DNA of 64,000 bases, from contig NC_037591.1 of assembly GCF_003073045.1 (NCBI RefSeq), positions 28,367,319 through 28,431,318 of the forward strand. The letters run 5' to 3'. Source of the DNA: Pomacea canaliculata (taxonomy: Eukaryota; Mollusca; Gastropoda; Architaenioglossa; Ampullariidae). Both the position numbers and the translations under genes were made by a program. Positions 23,448 through 39,431 of this stretch are shown one piece after another (the first letter of the stretch is position 1; the number at the start of each line of letters is the position of its first letter). The notes under the pieces are model-generated. The model had not been told where the DNA came from. It did no database searches and saw only the letters and a program-made list of their open reading frames with translations.

Positions 23448-26400
23448 ATGGCTACTGCAGATACACTACATCTTTCAAATTTGTAATGTAATGAAGCTGC
23501 TTGGTCGTTTCATTGATATTACTGTGACTCGAATAAGTCAGCTACAATTGAGACTGCAAATAAAGCACCAAAGTCATGAAATATAATATTTGGTGAGAAC
23601 TTTGTTTTCATTTCGATAGGAAGGAATGGGTCAGTTTTATGTGAAAAGTGTGAATGAGAAAATGAGATCTTCCATCTGATGGAAACCCTGCTTAAACAAC
23701 TTCTTAATCTGCCCATGTATGGGGCTTGATACTTTTGCTGAAAGTTATACTGCTTTGGGTTTCAGGCTCATAAAGTATAATGACGGCAGCAATAACCAAA
23801 AGAAGCAATAGCAGAATTTTAAAATCTATCTTTCTTGTCAAGTAAGAAAGAAACTTTGTCGGGAATTGGATGCGGAATCGAGAGGGGCAGGGACATTTTT
23901 AAATTGGTTCATGAAATAATGAAAGATACATATATTGATCTGTGACATAATGGAAACGCCATAATCACATGAAGGAAATATGTTAAGTCAACTATATTTC
24001 AGATTGTAGTGTTTGTTAAATGAGTTTCTGCATATGTTCATTAATCATGTGCAGCATGGTATGTGACTTTTTCTTCCCTAACATGGGTGGTGTGGAGAGT
24101 CACATATACCAACTCTCTAGCTGCTTATTGCAGAGGGGTCACAAGGTCGTCATAGTCACACATAAATATGATGACAGATGTGGCATTCGGTATCTTGCTA
24201 ATGGACTCAAGGTAAGTCTATGAAGGTTATACTTTGACATTTGATTTAAATATTTAGCACCATGACATCTAAGCACACATTCTTCTGTAATTTTTTTAAG
24301 ATAATTTGTTGTCACATAAGGCACAGCATATGACAAACTGCAGATTTCTGTAAAGATTGCTACTTTTAATAGAGGCATGTCCTTATATTATGCCCTAATC
24401 ATATATAATGTGTTGTGATGCAGGATGAAATTTTTTTTCTGTTTGGTGGCATGGATGAGGGTCATTGTCCTATACCTGGAACTTCCATTGTGGAGCAAAC
24501 AGCATGTTCCACATTTCTTAGTCACCATTATTTTTGTAAAAATCTTCATTGTCAAAGATGCAAACTATAAGATACATTTGAATTAAATGGAACTTGATTT
24601 ATTTTTTAAAGAGGAGTCTTATTTGATAAATAATGCCATTCATATAATTGATTTTTGGTGTCTTTATGTGCCATCTTTATTATTAGAATGTAACAGGGGT
24701 GTATTATGATCAAGTATATTATCTTGTGATAAAAATGTTTTGATACAGGTGTACTATCTTCCTGTACCACCCTTTTACAACCAGTGTATTCTTACCCAGT
24801 CTTTTCACCACTTTGCCATTGCTACGTTCAGTTTTTCTCCATGAAAAAATCTCCATTGTGCATGGACATTCGGTAAGATGCAAAGATTTTTTTTCACTTT
24901 TCACCAAAAAGCTTTATACCTCAGGCTAGTAGTTAGAGTACTAGTAGTAATAATAATAAGATGCCTATATTGCATGGAATCACAGACTGAGGCTGGTGCT
25001 CTGCTCTGCATGGGGAATGCAGTTGATAGGAAAATAGTACTAATATTTCCATGTTTTCTAAGGATACCTTTAAGTGTTTAAATTTCCCTCACCCCCTCCC
25101 ATCCTCCTTAAAGTAACAGAGATAACATTCCCTCTTAAAGATTCTCATTTTCCAGTTTTCTTTTTTTTCTTTTTTTTTAACAGGCTTTCTCCACTCTAGG
25201 CCATGAGGCCATGTTTCATGCACGTACCATGGGGCTGAAAACAGTCTTCACAGACCACTCCCTATTTGGTTTTGCTGATGCTAGTTCTATCTTAACTAAT
25301 AAAATTTTGAAGTTTTCTCTGGCTGATGTTAGCCATGTCATCTGCGTCTCCAATACCAGGTAAACTATCTCCTATTGGTTTTCTCTCAGGTGTAACGGGC
25401 ACAGAGAAGTAATGTCGAGCAACACTTGTATACATTCCTTTTCATGTACAGTATAGACCAAAAGATTCCCTGAATGACAGCTGAGTGAGTTCTCTAACAG
25501 TACTTTGAAATTTTCATGGCATATTGAGCAGTACTTGCAAGATGAAAGATTTTCTTATCTGAAGCAAATTTAATTGTGGAAAGACATTACATTATTGTCT
25601 ATCATCTGAATCAGCTTTAAAAAATATCTACCACACACTAGAATTTATGATAACATTTATTTCTTCTTTTCCTTCATAAACAAACTTCATTATATCTTTT
25701 TCAGCAAGGAGAATACTGTTTTACGGTCACGTTTGTCACCCCACCAGGTGTCTGTCATTCCTAATGCTGTAGATGCTACAGTGTTTGTGCCTGATCCCAG
25801 TAAACGTGCACCTGATAAAAGTGAGTTCTTCTTTGGAACATTTTTATTTGCTCTTTAAGTTCATAAAATATCAGCTGGTAGTAAGTTTACCACAAGAAAA
25901 TATGTAAACATTTTTTTAATATTTATTGCTTAGACTATTAGCTCTGCTGCTTGTTATCTTAAGAATGTGAACTATAGGCATGGTATTTGTGAAGCAAGAT
26001 TACCATATTCACAGGACATCAGGAACCTCTACTTCAAAAGTCAAACAATGTGAGTCTTCTTTGGTCATCACACCTTGTCAAGGCACTTTGGAGGGTAGTC
26101 GATGCTGTGGTGGCTAGAGTAAGAACTGGCTTTCGAACATTAGACTGGCATGTGCAGGACCTGCTCACTATCACACAGAATTGGCAAGAGTGGCAGGCCT
26201 TGTCAGCTGCTTTTTCTATCCATATACTCCACTCAACAACAGGTGCCTGACTGATTTGTGAAACTGGTAGATAGGGTGTGCAGATAAGTGTGGTGTAACA
26301 ATGTGGGAACTAAGTGTGTAGGCAAATGTGGTGTAACAAGGTGTGCAGATTAGTGGGTTATAAGAATCTTGTGCAACATAATTACTTGGTATGGTCTGTG

Positions 26401-29400
26401 ATTGCAGTCACTGTTGTCATTTTAAGTCGCCTGGTGTACCGCAAGGGGATGGACCTGTTGGCAGGAGTGATTCCATTAATCACAGCTCTGTATCCACAAG
26501 TGCATTTTCTTATAGGTAAGAGACCTAAGCTAATTTTTAGCTTCTTTTTTCTGATCCTGTATTGCTATTATGATTCTGTTTGACAATCAAGGCTACTTAT
26601 CCTGTGTACACATGCATGTATGTATATGTGTGAGTGAAAGGGAGAGAGAGAAGGAAAGGTGTGTTTGTGCATGCATCGAGGAAATTGTGAAACTGTTTAA
26701 TAAGCCCTGTTGGTTCATCTATTTTACCAGGTGGGGATGGTCCAAAACGTGTGCTACTGGAGGAGGTTAGAGAGCAGTATGAATTACATGATCGTGTGAC
26801 CTTCATTGGTTCTCTCTGTCATAGTCAAGTTCATGAGGTATATCTTTGGATTTAGCATGTCTACGAAACACAGCACTTTTTAAAAATATATTGGGGTTAT
26901 TTTTTTTAGTATTTTTAGTAAATGTTTGGAATTGATTAGAAAAACATCTCAAACCCCTCTCAAAAGAGATGATTAAAGAACACAATTAGACAATAAAAAG
27001 TTAAAAAAAAAAAGGTCTTCCAGCAACTCGATCAACTTGTGAGAACAATTTCTTACCTTCTGGGTATGCTAATGCACATTATTACCTGCATCAAATTGAC
27101 AAATACCTGCATTTTTATCACTCATGTTTGTAAAAGCCATTCTAATATACTTCCTTGTCTGAGAACACTTAATAGTTAGTATCTGATACATTATTTGCAT
27201 TTGCCAGGTGCTTTGTCAGGGAGATATCATGCTGAATACCTCACTGACAGAAGCCTTCTGCATTGCTATTGTGGAGGCAGCTTGCTGTGGGTATGTTTTT
27301 GGTAGATCCAGTGAGGAATGGTGCATGTTATGGAGGGATTAGGGGTGGTGTAGTGTAGTTGAATTCTATGTCCTCTAGAAAATATCTGGCATATTTTTCA
27401 GATTTCTACATAATCCATGCTGTAAATGGGTGAGAGTGTTCATATGTTCTGCCTGAAATGTCATCCATGTTATTGAAGTTGAAAATTGATGTCAGTAGAT
27501 CATAAGGTTTTTTTTAAAAGACATTCTGACTTACGGCATAATTGCTGGCTAGACTTTACTTATATATTTATATAATACGGCCAGTGTGAGTGACATGTAG
27601 TGCTGTATTCCTATGTTCTGTAGTCTTAAATTGATTTTGTACTATGTAGCAAAATTTCTTGGAGATGGTAATTGCATATTTGCGCACACATAATACACAT
27701 TTATTATCTAAAAGTCACTTATAAAATTTATCTGTTCTGGTGGCTGGAAATAGTGAAACAAATAACACTTTCATACAACTTTGTATTTTGTCATAGTTCT
27801 CTAGATTGGCAAAATGTGACTTCACAATGTTGGACATTGTTCGCACAAGCAGCAAATGTAATTAAGAAAGGTTTAAACAAAAGTTTACAAATACTGTCAA
27901 ACTTCTGTAAGTCGACCTTCCGTAAGTCAAAATTGTCCCTAACTCGAATTTTAAACCTCATTTGGTTGGTTTCCCTTTAAAGCAATGCATATTTAACTTC
28001 CAAGTTCAAATTGGCCTCGCGAAAAACTTTCACAATTCGAATAATTTTAAGCCAGTCTGTTTAAACCATTTGAAAATACGTCGGAAAGTGTATAATGGTG
28101 TATTCCTCCCCCATCGACCATGCGCTCCCATATTCTTCTTTCTGTATAGGAAACGTGCGTGATAAGCTCAACTCCATCTCTTCAGGGTGCCAGAGAGTCT
28201 TTAAAAGAATGGCAAGAAGTGAACATTTGGTTAAAATTAAATGTCCACAGTGAAAAAAAAATTTTTTTCGATGAACTTTCTAAACTTGAACCTTCCATTA
28301 CTCAATTTTTTCATTGATCTCTTGAAGCTTCAACTTATAGAAGTTTGACTGTATCTGTGAAAGTGAGGTTTACAGGCTAGGTTGAAGCTCATTTGAGTAG
28401 GGTTTGAATCCACTAGGCTGCAAGTTGTCAGCACACGAGTTGGTGGGATACCTGAGGTTCTTCCTCCCGACCTTATCTACCTGGCTGACCCCAATGTCAA
28501 AGGTAACAAGTTGTCATGAATTTTTTATAAAAATATTTTGAATACCAAGAGATCTTAATGATTAGCTGTAACAACATAATAAGCGTCATACCATGTGCAT
28601 CTTGATTCTCGAGTTAGTAACAGTTATGTCCCTTCAGCTTGTAGTCTGAGGATGATGTCCTTCGTTTTGTTTGTTTTGATTTGGATGTCACTAAAAGATC
28701 ACATTTGAGAGTACCTCTGCTGCACTGTGACCACTTTCTTTTCATTCTGCAGATGGATGGGATGTATTCTTCTCTGTTAAGCAAAAGTGTCGATTTATTA
28801 GATCTATTTACTACTTCCAGCCTGACATGTCATTCACTTCAGTAATTTTTTTTAAGCCACCATCTTCAGTCACAGTAAATTAGTTGATCAAGCAATGATC
28901 ATCTTCTGCTGTTTCGTATGATGTTATTGGCCAATATCTCCTAATCACACAAACATTGGTTTTGCTGCAGATTTTTTTAAATGTCTTTTGATCTTGCAGT
29001 GATCTCCTTTGCATAACATTTTGCTTTTAAAAGTCTGTATCTTCTTGATAGCAGCAGGTGTGAGCAGATGACATCTGCTGCTATACCTTCACATGTCCAT
29101 TCTTTATAATGCTATTTAATCTGTGCAGCATTGGCAGAAGCTTTGCAGCATGCCATAGATGATCGAATTCAAGGAAAAGCAGTGCCACCCTGGGAGTCAC
29201 ATGAGCGTGTCAAACATATGTACACGTGGGCCAATATTGCTGCTCGCACAGAAATTGTTTATAACTTGGTTGACAAAACTCCAGGGCGAGAACTAGGGGC
29301 AAGACTTTTAAGGTAATGTGTGCATTTAAAATGCTTTCATCTTCTTTCTGCATGTGGCATCTGTTTAAAGGGCTGGTTGCCTTCTGTGATATAACCTTAG

Positions 29401-30707
29401 TGGCTGGCTCAGCATAAAATACATTCCCTTTCCCCTCTTTTTTTTTTTTTTAAGATTTCTTTTTTATAGGTGTTTGAAGTCTATAGTGGTGGTGTATGAG
29501 TAGGAGTCTTTGTGTATATATTCCTAGATGCTGTGTTTTATTGTATGTATATTTATGCATAGAACTCTTTGTGCATGTTTATAGAAGTCAATTTTAATGG
29601 TTTAAAATTGGATTATGTTCTAAGATATGTAATTATAACTATAGATGCTTCCACTCTTTCTGGAGCTATGCTATAGCAAAAAAAAATCATGTTCTACAAT
29701 AAGGATAAAGCCAGTTAAATATCGAGTCATTCCCATCTGTAAGCTACTTGACCTTTTATATTTTTTTTTTTTTTTGTTTTGTTTTTGCAATGTACCATGT
29801 CATTATCTGGCATATTTCTGTTGCAAAATATTGTCGAACATATCGACTTCAACTCTAGAGAATAATTCCCAGTTAAAATACAGTGTCAGCTTTACTGCTT
29901 AAAATCAGGATCAATACGATGTCTACATGGAAACCTGTTTAGTATCTTATTACCTTATTCGAAGCTTACATGCACTATACACTATCCATATCTTTGAGGT
30001 ATAAATTTTCTTTCAATACAGATACTATAGGTGCGGACCAGTTGCTGGCAAGTTATTTGTCATTGCTGCTCTGCTGAACTTGTTGTTTCTTACAGTCTTA
30101 TCCATTATCTTTCCTGCCCAGGTGAGAAAAACAGATTTTTTTAGTGGGTACTCTTAGACCTCTTAAAATTTTAAGTAGTGAAAAATTATTGAACTCTGTA
30201 GATCCATGGACGTGTGTAAGTGGACTAATGTCTGTCTGCCGAGACCAACGCTTAGCCTCTTGTGAAGTTCTCACCTGTTGGTCTTGGCGAGCCCAAAGCA
30301 TGAATGTGACTAAACAGGAAGCTTTGTACATTCCAGCCCTGTTCTAGTAGTTAGCAGGAAAAAAATCATCTGCAAGCACTCCATTAATACAAGCTTGAGG
30401 TAGATCCTCAAGCATGAGAGCATGTTCAATAAGAACATTGTAATGTGTGAATACTGCTGATTTTAAGATAAACTTGTTGACTGTAATTTATGTTAATGGC
30501 TTTATGTTTCTGCTTGTATGCTGATATTATGGTAAACTTGATGGTGCCGAAAAGGTTGTATTACAATTCACGGAATCTGCTTCTTTTCAAATGTAGAATG
30601 TGGAAGCTGCTCCAGACCTAAAAGTATTTGCACAACATCAGCACAAGAACTTTTCATCTGAGGTGCCTAGAACAGCAGCTGCTGACAGCAAAAAAAATCA
30701 GTCTTGA
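23448..30707 (+). CDS. PIGA: PIGA, GPI-GlcNAc transferase catalytic subunit
   Basis: Twelve exons: 23448-23482, 24055-24211, 24749-24872, 25184-25359, 25705-25820, 26408-26515, 26731-26837, 27208-27290, 28417-28502, 29129-29312, 30022-30121 and 30597-30707. PIGA is the catalytic subunit of the ER enzyme that moves GlcNAc from UDP-GlcNAc to phosphatidylinositol, the first step of GPI-anchor synthesis. Diagnostic stretches: [18 protein letters not shown] (exon 2), [18 protein letters not shown] (exon 4), [17 protein letters not shown] (exon 6), [17 protein letters not shown] (exon 7), and the GT4 EX7E motif EAFCIAIVE (about residues 289-297). A single hydrophobic segment near the C-terminus (about 399-422) fits the ER anchor. 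Exon 3 carries one base too many: its first part is in phase with exon 2, and its second part ([20 protein letters not shown]) is in the next frame and in phase with exon 4. Corrected, the protein would have about 461 residues. Exon 1 ([11 protein letters not shown]) is chosen by phase and donor only and is less sure. Confidence 0.93.
27894..28351. mobile_element. Nonautonomous pogo/Tigger-like MITE
   Basis: This 458-bp element is flanked by TA on both sides (27892-27893 and 28352-28353), the target duplication of Tc1/mariner elements. Its ends are inverted repeats: CTGTCAAACTTCTGTAAGTC on the left and, read inward from the right, CAGTCAAACTTCTATAAGTT. The CAGTCAAAC-cTTC-TAA-TC-A pattern resembles pogo/Tigger termini. 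No transposase frame is present. It lies in PIGA intron 8 and should be spliced out. Confidence 0.8.
29343..29445 (+). mobile_element. 5'-truncated SINE fragment
   Basis: This block matches the body of the SINE at 7807-8028. It shares GCATGTGGCAT, CTGTTTA, GGCTG, CCTTAG and GGCTGGCTC.GC.TAAAA in the same order and orientation but lacks the tRNA head. It lies in PIGA intron 10 just after exon 10. Confidence 0.65.
30211..30394 (+). repeat. Dispersed hairpin repeat, copy 2
   Basis: Second copy of the block at 20095-20276, same orientation, in the last PIGA intron. At 30238-30288 GCCGAGACCAAC and GTTGGTCTTGGC pair at all twelve positions (one G-U) across a 27-base loop. The pairing is better here than in copy 1. 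Two copies in one window suggest a family present genome-wide. Confidence 0.7.
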
Positions 30708-33425
30708 TGAAGTAGAAAGGTTGCTGCAATATTTTACCTGTGACAGTCAACATGGATGTTGCCCTAGCTTGTCTTGTGGAGAATAGCCGCACCAAGAGAA
30801 ATACTGTTGGTATAAATGTGGTAAGGACCTGCTCCCAGAAGAATAGGACAAAAAGTAAGAGCAAGTACTTTTTGATGTTGATCTGCATCAGAATGAAAAT
30901 TGTCTACAGTTCTCTTTACAGCGACTCATTTTGATTTTAGACACGAAAAGATACAATATGAAGGAAGCATTTTCACGCAGCTTGTCAGAAGTGTCCTCAT
31001 GATCATTTACTGTATTTCAAAGGTCACAATTTTTACAAGTTGGATCGTATTGTTAATATATTTTGTATTTGTAGTAAATGAATTTTTTTTTTTTAGTGTT
31101 GAGTCAGATGTGTGTTTCGTCAACAAAAAGTATTTTTAAAGTCAGACCAAGTTTTGTAGGATGTGTATGCATGAAAGAGAACAGCTTTTGTGGGTGAAAA
31201 ACATTTTTCAACATGTTTATTTTACAAGTACTCAGTACAGAGATGACTGATTAGATTGGAAACCTATAGCACTTGTGCAACATCATACTGTGTTTTGGTT
31301 GTCACAAACAGCTCCAACAAAGCCAGCACTACTACAAAAAGCCAACACATATATCTAAAATACACTGCCTGAAGGTTTCAGCACAATGCTTGTTGCCTAC
31401 AGAAAAGGTTTCCCTGCAAATACTCCTCAAAAAAAGGGGTGGGAGAAGTAATGTGCAGGCAATTCTGTAAGCAGAACCAGGCAACAATGACCTCTGTCAA
31501 GGTTACCAGTTGTAAGATATGTAGTAATGTAACCTTTCTGGGTTTGACTTAAAAGGTTACTGATATGACCCTGGGTAGCTATTTACCTAGTGATAAAAAA
31601 TAAAATAAAATGACAAATTCTTACCTTCAACCTCAGAACTTTTTTAAAATTCTGGATAAAATCAAACTCTGCAGGTAGCCTTTAGGTCAATATAAGTTTA
31701 GATACCTTTTCAACAGGAGGAGGGAGGCCAAAATTTGTATCCATGTGTAGTATAAAAAAATCAGTTTCTTTAAAAGCAACCTGACTCTGCTCTCTACTTC
31801 AAGTAAACATACTGCATGTTCCCACAAGGACTTTGTTGCAAATCTGAAACCTTTAGGCTGTCTTACATCAGATTTCATTTGCCAACATGCTTTTCATAAT
31901 CTCAAATATAATCCTGACATAACAGCTGTTGCAACCACATTTGCAATAAATTCTTATAAATGTACGTGACAGTGTACCACTAACAGAGTAGGTGAAATAC
32001 CCTAGACGTATGAATCCAGGTGACTTTATAGTGCTAAAAAAACATTTGCCACTTGAACTAAACCAAAACTGATTTGATCAGTTGGAATGTCTAACACAAT
32101 CTGCAGCAATTACTGCCTCAATCCTTTAACATTCTGATTCTAGTTAGCAATCATGCTATCTGCCAAACAAGAGTCCCTGTATAAGCAATGGAGGTAGACA
32201 ATGTTAACAATCCTACTCAGTTATATACTTTAATGTTCTAATAAATGCAAGTAGAAAAATGTAAAAGATTTTGCTATACAAAACAAAAAATTTGTAGGCA
32301 AAAAAGCTAATCCAAAATAGCCTACAAAGCTCCAAATAAGTTTTGAATACTATATGTAGAGCTACTACAGTGCTATATTTATTTTGGTATGTGTGACTAC
32401 ACAGTCAGATATAAAACATCATGTCATAACAGCACCGTTTATAGCTTTTGAACAAAAGAGGAAATGTATGCATGCGGGGGAATCAGAGACATTCATTTAA
32501 AAAAATAGATACACCCGCAAAGTTGTTTTTATCCCCTAACATATAAACAGCCTATGATCCATGTAGGAACAGTAATTACAGACAGTTAAAGCAGTCTTCA
32601 CAACTACAAACCATTAGTGACACTCGTGAACAAGGAAGCATTTCCAATAAATCAGTCAAACCATGTTGTCAATACCCACAAGCACTACACTTGCATTAAT
32701 AAAATAAAAACCTCTCACTGTATGATCTTGGTGATCACAGATGTATTTTAAATATTCAATCATGACAGTTAAAAATAAAGACCTTGAAGAGTAACAAGGG
32801 GGAGAAAAAACTTCCTGCATTCAACACTCATATGAAACTGCATCTGTACGCTTACATTATTGCTTGAAAATAAACGGATCAAGCACAGGACAGCAGTGAC
32901 TAGCATGTGTACATCTGTCCCAATTCCTAGGACATTCCTGATTAAAAAAAAAAAAAAATAGCAAAAAGATGACAATTCATGTGCGCATTTATTGCAAGAT
33001 CCAACTTTGAAAAATGTCAGATGCCCAAAAATGTGACAGGAAGAATAGTCTTCAAAACATCACAAGATCCAAAGAACAGTGACCAGAGAAAGAAAATTAA
33101 CACTGGTAAAAAATAAATAAAAAAACATCTATCATTTCCCAGTGTTATGGGTGTAGAGTTGTGACCTCACATTGTATCACCATTGGGCTTGCTTTCTTGT
33201 ATAGCCTGTACAACAGAAAAAGTTTCCAGCATTACAAATCCCTAATAACCAGGAGAGAGCTGTATGTTGTTTTCAGTAAATGCAGACTACACCACACTTA
33301 AGCTGCATTTTGGTGCAAAATACTTCTCATTCCAAGTAGCATCTAAAGAAATTAAACATGCTAGTTAAACAAAGACTCTATTCTACTGTTTGATTTTCCT
33401 GAATGCACTAATCTTTTCCCACTGA

Positions 33426-33445
33426 TTAACCCTTTCACTGCCAGG
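33426..33445 (+). mobile_element. piggyBac-like terminus (TTAA + TIR-like sequence)
   Basis: TTAACCCTTTCACTGCCAGG starts with the TTAA target of piggyBac transposons and continues with a sequence very close to the TTAACCYTTTKMCTGCCA terminus I recall for the Xenopus Uribo elements. No matching right terminus was found within the next ~1.8 kb, so this is either one end of a decayed element or chance. Confidence 0.35.
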
Positions 33446-33707
33446 CTTTCCTACAGCAGGTGTTTCCCAGTGCCAGCCGTTCCTATGCATATGTACACAT
33501 TGCACATGGGTGTTCCTATTTCACACATACCATTTATTGCCATTCATAAAATAAAATTTCTTTATTCATTCACAGATCCTATTGCAAGAAAATGTCATGA
33601 TAAGATAACACCATTGCTAGCACTGTTATTTTTAAATCCAGTGATTTATGTTTTTGTTGGTCTAAACAAACTTTGCCAGAAAGTTGTCTGTCCAGATTTT
33701 TCTTGTC

Positions 33708-33850
33708 ACTTGGTGCTTTGTATTGATTCTACTTTTCTTTATAGTCTGTGTTGATTCTGCTTGTGTCTTGACAGTCTGCACTGATTCTACTTGTTTCTTG
33801 GCATTATGCATTGAGTCTTCTTGTCTCTTGGCCTGGTGCTGGCTGAGGTA
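33708..33850. repeat. 30-bp minisatellite, about 4-5 units
   Basis: Units start at 33738, 33768, 33798 and 33828, each beginning TTGxCA or TTTATA and containing TGATTCTxCTTGT or TGAGTCTTCTTGT; a shorter diverged unit precedes them. The exact 30-base period gives ten codons per unit. On the minus strand the units read with the pattern K.Q.ES.QT. It may be part of a decayed coding sequence or only a minisatellite. Confidence 0.65.
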
Positions 33851-33929
33851 CCCTTTGATTCTTGGCCAGCTAAAAGCTCAGCATATCACCTAGATTCCAG
33901 TTTTGGCTGTTTTGTCAGTGCCTTGTTTT

Positions 33930-34700
33930 TCTTAAGACAAATATGCTTCTCAAAGTGTGATATGTAAATAGCATGTGCAAAAATAATATTTCTGATCATT
34001 TGTTCATCTGCATAGCTCTTGATCCCCTGTCCCTCAGGTCATAATCAAGACAGTGACTTCCATCCTTTTTTAGCAATGTCATCCATGAAATTTTAAGTGC
34101 TTTCCACAAGTGGGCCTTTGAAAATATTTATAGTACAAAAGTTTTCCCAGAATAACAAATCTATTTCATTTTTGAAGATGTATAGCACATTACCTATCCC
34201 ACTAGTGAACATCCTTGTCATCGTTTTTTGTCTTTAAATAAAGTGCCAACTGCTGATGTTATGGCATAACCACTCCTCTCTACTTCAATGACAACCTGAC
34301 ACGACTCTGCCAATATCAGTTTTACAGAGTTTATACAAGGATCCAGAGAGCTGAAGATCAGCAGTGATTTGTTGGTTAAGAGCAGATTTTTTAAAGATTA
34401 ATTTTCCTGCTTCCTTGAACTCCTCTCAAATCCTTCTCAGAAACTAAAGCCACCAATGCTGGTGAGATGTGTCTTGCTTTAGGCTCATCATACAGCCCTC
34501 AACGAAACTTCAAAAAGCTATGGATTCTACTCCAGAAATTTCTGTCATCATTACAGTCAAGCTTCTGCAGAGATGTTTGCTGAGGAAGCATGCATACAGT
34601 CCACTTCATGATCTCCCCATGCATTTTCTAAAGGACTGGATCTTCTCTCTGGTGCCTGAAGAAGAATTCCACTGCTACTGCTTAAGCAGATAGTTGCATG
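33930..34700 (-). pseudogene. Decayed coding-like sequence of unknown origin
   Basis: On the minus strand, protein-like pieces follow each other in shifting frames, for example RHISPALVALVSEKDLR, EFKEAGKLIFKKSALNQQ, ITADLQLSGSLYKLC, VIEVERSGYAITSAVGTL and GNVLYIFKNEIDLLFW. The composition looks like real protein, but stops and frame changes interrupt it and I do not recognise the family. It lies between the piggyBac-like terminus and the SRM gene, so it could be a dead transposon gene or a retrocopy. Confidence 0.3.
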
Positions 34701-35458
34701 CATCTTTGTGGGTTGAGGGGATATGCATCATAAATGCTCCAAAAAGTACACAAAAAATCGTCCAGCATGTGCCAAACTAGTAGCTTTCGTTTCCCATTTC
34801 CCATGCAAGTGAGTAAAAATCACGTGATATTTAAAACAAGGGTGCAAGTGGACAGCAGCAGTCTACCAGTCAGTTGATGTGTTGACTCCAGCACTAGCCC
34901 AGGAAGTCAACTGTTGACTAGGGTTGTGAGGTATTTGATAAAATGTTTATTGCAGAATAGTTTGTATAAAGATTCTAAAATTTCACTACTAGCTTTAAAA
35001 TGCCTTAGTCTCAATATCAGAAGTGCAACATAAAATCACATATCTTGCATAAACAAGGTGTTCAAGGCACATTTCAAACATCAGAAAGGAATCATCTGAA
35101 GCACATTGGAACATGTTAGCCTCAAAGAAAGCTAAGCAGCTGATGCTATGGTGGGATAATGTTGCACGTAAAGTCAAAGCTAATTACACATTTTTATTTA
35201 ATCTAACCCATTTCAGCCTATAAAAAAGGAATAAAGTCGCAAAGTAAAACGAAAAAAATAAAATGAATGGTTGCATTAAAAAAAACCCATAAAACAAAAG
35301 ATGCAACCCTTGTAAAATAACCCTGGCATACAGAACCATGCATATGTTTGCTATTAAAGTTCCTGAGATGCAGTGACAATAAATTTTTAATAGCCCTTCA
35401 CACTTTTATATTGAAAGTTACACGTATTAAAAAAAAAAATCCCAAGACCTATGGAATA

Positions 35459-35464
35459 TTTATT
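35459..35464 (-). terminator. AATAAA poly(A) signal for SRM
   Basis: AATAAA on the minus strand lies 85 bases beyond the SRM stop codon, a usual distance for a short 3'UTR. A second AATAAA lies at 35193-35198. Confidence 0.5.
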
Positions 35465-35548
35465 TTACTATTTTTAGTGCATTTCAAATAAAATGTTTTT
35501 AAAAAAATTTTTTTTTAGTTTATCATACAAGTCAAATTTATCTGGGTC

Positions 35549-39431
<3,883 letters not shown>

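Larger units (their letters stand above)
30708..35458. other. Intergenic region between convergent PIGA and SRM
   Basis: About 4.8 kb of AT-rich DNA follows the PIGA stop and probably includes its 3'UTR (candidate AATAAA near 31599). No exon was recognised. It contains a piggyBac-like terminus at 33426, a 30-bp minisatellite at about 33708-33850 and decayed coding-like sequence on the minus strand at about 33930-34700, each listed separately. I recognise nothing in the rest. Confidence 0.5.

Noticed and set aside
26276-26350. Short GTGTGCAGAT and TGTGGTGTAACA repeats in a PIGA intron.
   Set aside because: Spacings of 65 and 38 bases are irregular and there are only two copies of each. It is not a clear array.
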